Part shown: positions 8,419-12,703 of the stretch, piece after piece
Layout: the number at the start of each line of letters is the position of its first letter
How positions within the stretch are numbered: position 1 is the stretch's first letter
From: Dysgonamonadaceae bacterium
GTDB lineage: Bacteria; Bacteroidota; Bacteroidia; Bacteroidales; Azobacteroidaceae
Reading direction: 5' to 3'
Assembly: GCA_031256015.1 (NCBI GenBank)
Contig: JAIRRK010000025.1
Location: 1-12,703, forward strand
DNA: 12,703 nucleotides
Notes under the pieces: generated by a model
The model's input: the letters and a program-made list of their open reading frames with translations, nothing else
Database searches by the model: none
What the model was told of the DNA's origin: nothing
Position numbers and translations under genes: made by a program

Positions 8419-9165
8419 ATGACAAACATTCTGCATCATATCAGAGCCTATCTGTATGAAAACCCTTTGACAAAAGAAAATCTCAACGATTTCATCGCGA
8501 GAGTCGATTCGGAAGTATCGTTAACCGTGAAAGACATTGCCGAATCGGCCGCCCTGCGCGGAGGAGCCGACGTCTCGGCCGCGACCATGGAACACGCCAC
8601 CAATCTTTGGCTGAAAGAAATGGCTTACCGTCTTTGCGACGGATTTTCGATTAATGCCGGTTGGTTCACCGCTTCGGTTCACATCAAAGGCACGTTCGAC
8701 AGTCCGACCGAACACTTCAATCCCGATAAACACCGCGTATTGTTCGAGTTTCATCAGGGCGCGGAGTTGCGCCGCGAACTATCGACCGTCACGGTTGAAG
8801 TTCTCGGGTTAGCCGAGTCGGGAACCGTTATTGCGCAGGTAACCGACATGCGAACAGGGTCGGTTGATAACTTGTTGACACCGGACCGCAACCTGCGAAT
8901 CACCGGTCAGAAGATTAAAGTTGTCGGAGACGAGCCGGGCGTCGGCATCCTCTTCCGAAGCGTGGAAGACCCGGATGCAATCTACCGCGTTGACCCTGCC
9001 GATATTATCATCAACAACCCTTCGGAAGTAATCATTGTTATTCCGATGTTGATTCCCGATACTTACAGGCTCGAAATCACCACGCAATTCGCCAACGACA
9101 ATAGGTTTGTGCTTAAACAGCCGCGCACAGCCGTATTCAACCGTATCCTTACTGTAACACAATAA
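8419..9165 (+). CDS. HU-like DNA-binding domain protein with C-terminal DUF4469
   Basis: The 248-aa protein belongs to a Bacteroidetes family combining an N-terminal HU/IHF-like DNA-binding domain (about 1-125) with a C-terminal Ig/TIG-like DUF4469 domain (about 130-246). The first part shows YLYENPLTKENLNDFIARV and the stretch MEHATNLWLKEMAYRLCDG, SINAGWFTASVHIKGTFDS and FHQGAELRREL. The second shows LTPDRNLRITGQKIKVVGD (153-171), GVGILF (174-179) and LEITTQFAND (218-227), ending in a repeating beta-strand pattern. There is no signal peptide or membrane segment, so it is probably cytoplasmic and nucleoid-associated; its target and role are unknown. It starts 41 bp after cysE on the same strand and may share its transcript. 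A 23-bp tandem array begins about 25 bp after its stop codon. Confidence 0.85.
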   Translation: MTNILHHIRAYLYENPLTKENLNDFIARVDSEVSLTVKDIAESAALRGGADVSAATMEHATNLWLKEMAYRLCDGFSINAGWFTASVHIKGTFDSPTEHFNPDKHRVLFEFHQGAELRRELSTVTVEVLGLAESGTVIAQVTDMRTGSVDNLLTPDRNLRITGQKIKVVGDEPGVGILFRSVEDPDAIYRVDPADIIINNPSEVIIVIPMLIPDTYRLEITTQFANDNRFVLKQPRTAVFNRILTVTQ

Positions 9166-9189
9166 GTTGTACTTCTGCTTCATGCACAC

Positions 9190-9378
9190 ATATTCATCCG
9201 GGTCTATCACGTATGTACATCCGGGTCCGTCACGTATGTACATCCGGGTCCATCGCGTATGTACATCCGGGTCCGTCACGTATGTACATCCGGGTCCATC
9301 GCGTATGTACATCCGGGTCCATCACGTATGCACATACACCACCACCGTGTATGCACATACACGTCCGAGCCGGATACA
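9190..9378. repeat. 23-bp tandem repeat array with palindromic ATGTACAT boxes
   Basis: Six clear copies of a 23-bp unit lie head to tail at 9195-9217, 9218-9240, 9241-9263, 9264-9286, 9287-9309 and 9310-9332, followed by two decayed copies in the same register (9333-9355, 9356-9378). Each clear unit starts CATCCGGGTC, has a variable middle (CRTCRC, or TATCAC in the first) and ends GTATGTA (GTATGCA in the sixth). Across each junction this makes ATGTACAT at 9213, 9236, 9259, 9282 and 9305, ATGCACAT at 9328 and 9351, and a 6/8 match (ATATTCAT) at 9190. The wider core CGTATGTACATCCG is a 14-bp palindrome with a single mismatched pair. Function is unknown: iteron-like protein sites, a transcript structure, or a neutral minisatellite are all possible. 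Confidence 0.93.
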
Positions 9379-9522
9379 CCGCAAAGGAATCATCAGCAGA
9401 AGCACGGCCGGGCAATCGGAGCTTTTACTTCGGGCGGCGGCAACGGAAAGGACGGAACCGGACACTCGTATCACGATGATAAACAAAAAGATTCCCGGTT
9501 GACAAAAAAGATTTTCCCTTCC
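9379..9522. other. Remainder of the 9166-9572 gene-free stretch, nothing recognised
   Basis: Between the decayed end of the 23-bp array and the next promoter I see no gene, RNA or terminator. The first part (to about 9475) is GC-rich and the last part AT-rich. Short open frames run through it from the array, but their translations are low-complexity or basic, without family resemblance, and the frame continuity comes from the 23-bp repeats rather than from coding constraint. The 29 bp between the DUF4469 stop and the array (9166-9194) also show nothing except the degenerate first box. Confidence 0.6.
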
Positions 9523-9554
9523 TTGCATTTATCAAAGATTTTTTCTTACATTTG
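9523..9554 (+). promoter_or_regulatory. Promoter for the envelope operon (ricin-like protein gene onward)
   Basis: TACATTTG (9547-9554) is a perfect TAnnTTTG -7 box followed by C, and CTTG ending at 9525 supplies the -33 TTG with a 21-bp gap. Transcription should start near 9560, just before the ATGs at 9573 and 9579. Because the box overlaps the upstream in-frame TTG at 9552, that TTG cannot be the translation start of this transcript. Confidence 0.58.
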
Positions 9555-9572
9555 CAGGCAATCTTTTTTAAA

Positions 9573-11009
9573 ATGATTATGAAAGTGAAAATTCGGCTGT
9601 TAGTGATAGGACTGTTTTCCGCGGCAAACTTGCTGAGCGCGCAAACAAGACCCCTGTTGAGTACGGGTACGGACGAATATTGGTATTACATCCGGTTCAG
9701 CAACGGAGGAAATGTGATACAGGATATGGGCGACAATGCCAATTTGCAGACAAAAGCAAAGGTGGAAGGGCAGAATTCGCAACTCTGGAAACTGACAGGA
9801 ACACCCGATAACTACGTAATCGTAAGCAAAGAAGGCCGGAAAATAAACCACGCCTCCGAACGTTTCAAGGCAAGTTCCACCGCTTCGGTTACATTCGCCT
9901 TAATCGCCACTTCGAACGCAACTTACGCTCCCGCATGGGAATTGAAAAAAGTCGGACAATCGGACTGTATCAACCAGTACGGCGGTGCCGGAATCGACAA
10001 AGAATTGGGCCTCTGGACTGCCGGAGACAATAATAATCCCCTGTCGTTCGTGGCGGCCGACCCCCTGACCGACTTAATCCCGGAAACAAGCGACGAAAAT
10101 AACGAAATATGGTACTATATCCTATTCAAAAAAGGAGGCGCAGTCCTTCAGGATATGGGTGCCGGAGAAGACCTGAAAACAAAGATTCCGCGCAGGCAGG
10201 ATTCGCAATTGTGGAAGTTCCTGCGCTCGGCAAACGGTTATGTAATAGAAAGTAAATCCGGAAACAGAATAGTGTATTCGGGCGACTATTTTAAGACCGA
10301 CCGTGCCAACGGTGTCTCTTTTAATTTTCGGGCAACAAACAATACAACCTATGCTCCTGCTTTGGAATTACGGCGTGTCGGTTCGGTTAGATATTTGAAT
10401 CAATGGGGCTTTGCCGGGCCGGACCGCCGTTTAGGAGAATGGGACTTCGGCGACGACAGTAACTCGGTGCTGTTTGTCAAACAGGGCGATATGGTTGACC
10501 TGCAGGAATCAACCGTCGGCAAGCTGTCGGAGTATGTCGGCTGTACGAAAATAAAAACACTTCGGTTGCCGGCGTGTGCGACCATCCGACAAAATGCTTT
10601 TTCGGCCTGCGTCGCTTTGAAGCAGTTGAATTTCCCTTACTCCAATCCGCCGATTTACGGAAAAGATGCGTTCCCTCATCCCGAAACCGTTACGATAGAG
10701 CTTGACGGACAAGATAAAACCATCGTCGAAAAATGGCGGAAAATATCGGCATGGAACGCCTTTCAATGGGCTCCGGTCGTAACCGGCACGGAAACTCCGG
10801 ATAATCCGAAGTGGCAAATCAAGTTGTCGGGAAATAACCTGACTGTCTCCGGTTTGTTGCCGTCCGTCCCGGTCGGGATTGTTACCGCAACCGGTTTGCA
10901 ATCGTATCACACTCCTTCGCAAGACGGGTATTTGAACCTCTTTCTCCCGAGCGGATTTTACCTCATCAATCAACAGAATAAAACAGAACGGATAATCATA
11001 ACCGAATAA
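9573..11009 (+). CDS. Secreted protein with two ricin-like repeats, leucine-rich segment and T9SS-like C-terminal tail
   Basis: From ATG 9573 the product is 478 aa; ATG 9579 is equally possible and gives a slightly shorter signal peptide (hydrophobic IRLLVIGLFSAANLLSA, cleavage near Q24). Two tandem domains follow, about 36-161 and 179-303, each starting WYYI-F--GG-V-QDMG, carrying SQLWK (69-73, 211-215), and ending with a paired TYAPA-EL--VG, then NQYG or NQWG, then LG-W--GD motif. The pattern resembles ricin-type beta-trefoil lectin domains, so glycan binding is plausible but not shown. Residues about 313-375 (GKLSEYVGCTKIKTLRL, NAFSACVALKQLNF) look like a BspA-type leucine-rich segment. 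The last 65 residues (QIKLSGNNLTVSGLLP to LPSGFYLINQQNKTERIIITE) resemble a type IX secretion sorting tail in layout, ending without a KxxI/V consensus I can confirm. First gene of a probable operon. Confidence 0.78.
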   Translation: MIMKVKIRLLVIGLFSAANLLSAQTRPLLSTGTDEYWYYIRFSNGGNVIQDMGDNANLQTKAKVEGQNSQLWKLTGTPDNYVIVSKEGRKINHASERFKASSTASVTFALIATSNATYAPAWELKKVGQSDCINQYGGAGIDKELGLWTAGDNNNPLSFVAADPLTDLIPETSDENNEIWYYILFKKGGAVLQDMGAGEDLKTKIPRRQDSQLWKFLRSANGYVIESKSGNRIVYSGDYFKTDRANGVSFNFRATNNTTYAPALELRRVGSVRYLNQWGFAGPDRRLGEWDFGDDSNSVLFVKQGDMVDLQESTVGKLSEYVGCTKIKTLRLPACATIRQNAFSACVALKQLNFPYSNPPIYGKDAFPHPETVTIELDGQDKTIVEKWRKISAWNAFQWAPVVTGTETPDNPKWQIKLSGNNLTVSGLLPSVPVGIVTATGLQSYHTPSQDGYLNLFLPSGFYLINQQNKTERIIITE

Positions 11010-11019
11010 AAGAAAACAC

Positions 11020-12519
11020 ATGAAACGATTACTATTTTACACCCTGCTTTTCTGTTTTTTCATACAAACGTCAACGGCACAGCAGTCTCAAACCGTTACG
11101 ACAACGGAATCCGGCAAACTGAAGGACATGGTCAAAAACCCCGAAACGGTGAAAGTGCTGAAAGTGTCCGGATTGATGGATGCCCGCGACTTCTTCTTCC
11201 TGAGAGATAACTGCAGGCAATTGGAGGATTTGGATATTAAGAATGTGAAGATAACGGCTTATGCCGATTATCCGGCCAATACGGTGCCGGAGATGGCCCT
11301 GTCGCAGAAAGCCAATACGGAGAATTGGTTGGAATTACGCCTGAACGACGGCGAGACGCCCATCGATATATCGGCAACGAAAAAGGTGTTTCTTACGGAT
11401 AAATCGACCGACTTATCTGCCGCGAGATTGACCGCCTCCATCCCGGATGGAGCAACGATTTCGCCCAATCCCTCGACCGTTACGATTAGAGACGGAGAAC
11501 CCGTTAACTTTTACGTAACATCGGAAAACGGAGAACGCGCCGAATATCAATGTACCGTTTACTTGGACAACTGGTTTACCGTTATTGTTTGCGGCGATTC
11601 GGAAATCGGTATGCGCAGCAACGATACCGGCAAAATGCAGGAATATGTAAGAAAAGCGATTAATATCCGGAACTATCCGGAATACAAATACTCCAAATAT
11701 AGTTTTATTGCCCCCTCAACCTCTCTTTTCATCATGGCGGGCGACATGGACGGCGACAGAGGCGGCGAATTGAGTGTCTTCGACAATGTATTCAAACAGG
11801 TAACGGACGCCGGCATTCCCCTGATAACCATTTCGGGGAATCACGATTGGGAACCGGATTATTGGGACGACAACTCCGCCGGCTATTCGTATCTGGGAGG
11901 CGGATTTTCGAGCAACAAAAGAACCTTGAACGTGGTGGATACCTATATTTCGAGAAGTCAATCGTTGGGAATAAGCGATGTACATGTGTTCACGTCGCAG
12001 CACGAAGGCCAAGTGAAACCTTTTTCGTTCAAGTTCCGGAACGTTCGTTTTTATATGGGACAAAACTATTGGTTTCAGCCGCCGTACTCGTACGGAGGTC
12101 TTTTTTCGGGTTATGAAGTTTCGTTCCATGCTCCGGACGATGAAATCATCAATCCGCTGGAAATGAAGATAAACTCCACTTGGAAAGATGATGCGGCAGT
12201 CTGGATACAACATTATCCGTTCAATTGCGCCGATAAATGGTGGCTTAATCAAAATGGCAACGGGAAAAGTAAAGACTCGAACAAAGGAAGATGGGGAACG
12301 GCCAATGAAAAACGTGAAAAACTGAAAGAATTAATCAGGATGACGAAGAATCCGTATTTCTTTTCCGGACATAATCATGCCGAAGCCGTTTACACTCATC
12401 AACATGCCGGCGGAACTTTCAAAGAATACATTGCAGGCTATTTCCCGGAAGGAAGAGCTTTTATGGTGTTGATGCGGGAAGGCATCGGAGTGATGGAAGT
12501 GAAATCAATTCAATTGTAA
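11020..12519 (+). CDS. Secreted calcineurin-like metallophosphoesterase with N-terminal leucine-rich segment
   Basis: The 499-aa protein begins with a signal peptide (MKRLLFYTLLFCFFIQTSTA, cut before Q21). Residues about 26-95 form a leucine-rich-like segment (GKLKDMVKNPETVKVLKVSG, ARDFFFLRDNCRQLEDLDI, ANTVPEMAL) of a type frequent in Bacteroidetes surface proteins. Residues about 104-182 look like a beta-sandwich of DUF5018 type (FLTDKSTDLSAARLTASIPDGATISP). The phosphoesterase domain runs from about 186 to the end: GDSE (192-195), GDMDGDRGG (241-249), GNHDWE (273-278), IQHYP with H398, and GHNH (450-453). The first motif reads D-S-E where the family usually has D-x-H, so one metal ligand may differ. 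Substrate is unknown; phosphomonoesters, nucleotides or lipid-linked phosphates are possible. No sorting tail is evident, so it may stay in the periplasm or be lipid-independent secreted. It starts 10 bp after the previous stop codon. Confidence 0.82.
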   Translation: MKRLLFYTLLFCFFIQTSTAQQSQTVTTTESGKLKDMVKNPETVKVLKVSGLMDARDFFFLRDNCRQLEDLDIKNVKITAYADYPANTVPEMALSQKANTENWLELRLNDGETPIDISATKKVFLTDKSTDLSAARLTASIPDGATISPNPSTVTIRDGEPVNFYVTSENGERAEYQCTVYLDNWFTVIVCGDSEIGMRSNDTGKMQEYVRKAINIRNYPEYKYSKYSFIAPSTSLFIMAGDMDGDRGGELSVFDNVFKQVTDAGIPLITISGNHDWEPDYWDDNSAGYSYLGGGFSSNKRTLNVVDTYISRSQSLGISDVHVFTSQHEGQVKPFSFKFRNVRFYMGQNYWFQPPYSYGGLFSGYEVSFHAPDDEIINPLEMKINSTWKDDAAVWIQHYPFNCADKWWLNQNGNGKSKDSNKGRWGTANEKREKLKELIRMTKNPYFFSGHNHAEAVYTHQHAGGTFKEYIAGYFPEGRAFMVLMREGIGVMEVKSIQL

Positions 12520-12551
12520 TCGGTTGAGTTATTCTTGCCGAAATGTGCAAA

Positions 12552-12703
12552 ATGAAAAAATACAGTACTTATATATTCGGTTTGATTTTATGCGTAAATT
12601 CTTTCGCCGGTCAAGCTCAAACTTTCCAAACGGAAACATTCTCCGGTCGGGTACAAACGTTGAAAGTACATTCGGCCGGCAATTGGGAACTTCCTCCGAT
12701 TAT
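12552..12703 (+). CDS. Probable T9SS Plug (DUF5103) protein, N-terminal fragment
   Basis: Fifty complete codons are visible before the window ends. MKKYSTYIFGLILCVNSFAGQAQ is a signal peptide cut near residue 23. The mature start (TFQTETFSGRVQTLKVHSAG, then NWELPPI) resembles the N-terminus of DUF5103 proteins, known in Flavobacterium as the Plug that seals the periplasm-facing side of the SprA translocon of the type IX secretion system. If correct, the protein sits on the outer-membrane translocon and would serve export of cargo such as the ricin-like protein two genes upstream. An in-frame ATG at 12543 would add three residues (MCK); I prefer 12552 because it gives a standard signal peptide. 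The gene starts 32 bp after the metallophosphoesterase stop codon on the same strand, consistent with co-transcription. Family assignment rests on a short stretch and is tentative. Confidence 0.5.
   Translation, partial: MKKYSTYIFGLILCVNSFAGQAQTFQTETFSGRVQTLKVHSAGNWELPPI

Noticed and set aside
8809..9312. Minus-strand open frame crossing from the array into the DUF4469 gene
   Set aside because: It is half repeat translation and half antisense to a well-supported gene.
9195..9378. CRISPR array
   Set aside because: The 23-bp units are contiguous without unique spacers and no cas gene is present.
9190..9378. Plasmid or chromosomal replication origin with iterons
   Set aside because: There is no rep or dnaA gene, no DnaA-box cluster, and the flanking genes are ordinary chromosomal ones. 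The periodicity alone does not justify calling an origin.
12520..12541. Small hairpin between the phosphatase and the Plug-like gene (TCGG/CCGA)
   Set aside because: A four-base stem with no T tract is not a credible terminator, so the genes may be co-transcribed.

Overview
The window looks like chromosomal DNA from a member of the Bacteroidota, most likely order Bacteroidales. Three things point there. Several genes are preceded by the Bacteroidetes-type promoter -7 box TAnnTTTG and lack a strong Shine-Dalgarno sequence. Several proteins are of types typical of that phylum: an HU-like/DUF4469 DNA-binding protein, a LysM-like/Amidase_3 cell-wall amidase, a CotH kinase with an F5/8C-like domain, and ricin-like plus BspA-like leucine-rich secreted proteins. 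One apparent secretion tail and one probable gliding/T9SS 'Plug' (DUF5103) protein suggest a working type IX secretion system. I cannot place it at genus level.

Layout. Positions 1-1803 (minus strand) hold most of a secreted CotH-family protein, cut at its C-terminus by the window edge. It is divergent from everything else, and all later genes are on the plus strand. Positions 2028-3044 encode an exported N-acetylmuramoyl-L-alanine amidase. Positions 3139-4542 encode glucuronate isomerase (UxaC) and 4609-7335 pyruvate phosphate dikinase (PpdK), which is closed by a clear 13-bp-stem terminator. Positions 7484-8377 (serine O-acetyltransferase) and 8419-9165 (HU-like/DUF4469 protein) lie 41 bp apart and could be co-transcribed.

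The gene-free stretch 9166-9572 contains a striking 23-bp-period tandem array (about 9190-9378) built around a palindromic ATGTACAT box, then about 140 bp in which I see nothing, then a well-formed promoter. That promoter drives a probable operon for the cell envelope: a secreted protein with two ricin-like repeats, a leucine-rich segment and a sorting tail (9573-11009), a secreted calcineurin-like metallophosphoesterase with an N-terminal leucine-rich segment (11020-12519), and the start of a probable T9SS Plug protein (12552 to the window end).

Functionally the window mixes housekeeping metabolism (uronate catabolism, PEP/pyruvate interconversion, cysteine synthesis) with envelope and surface functions. 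The parts most worth a second look are the 23-bp palindromic array downstream of a DNA-binding-protein gene, the metallophosphoesterase with an unusual first metal motif, and the CotH kinase-like surface protein. I did not find an obvious novel defence, mobile or RNA-guided system.
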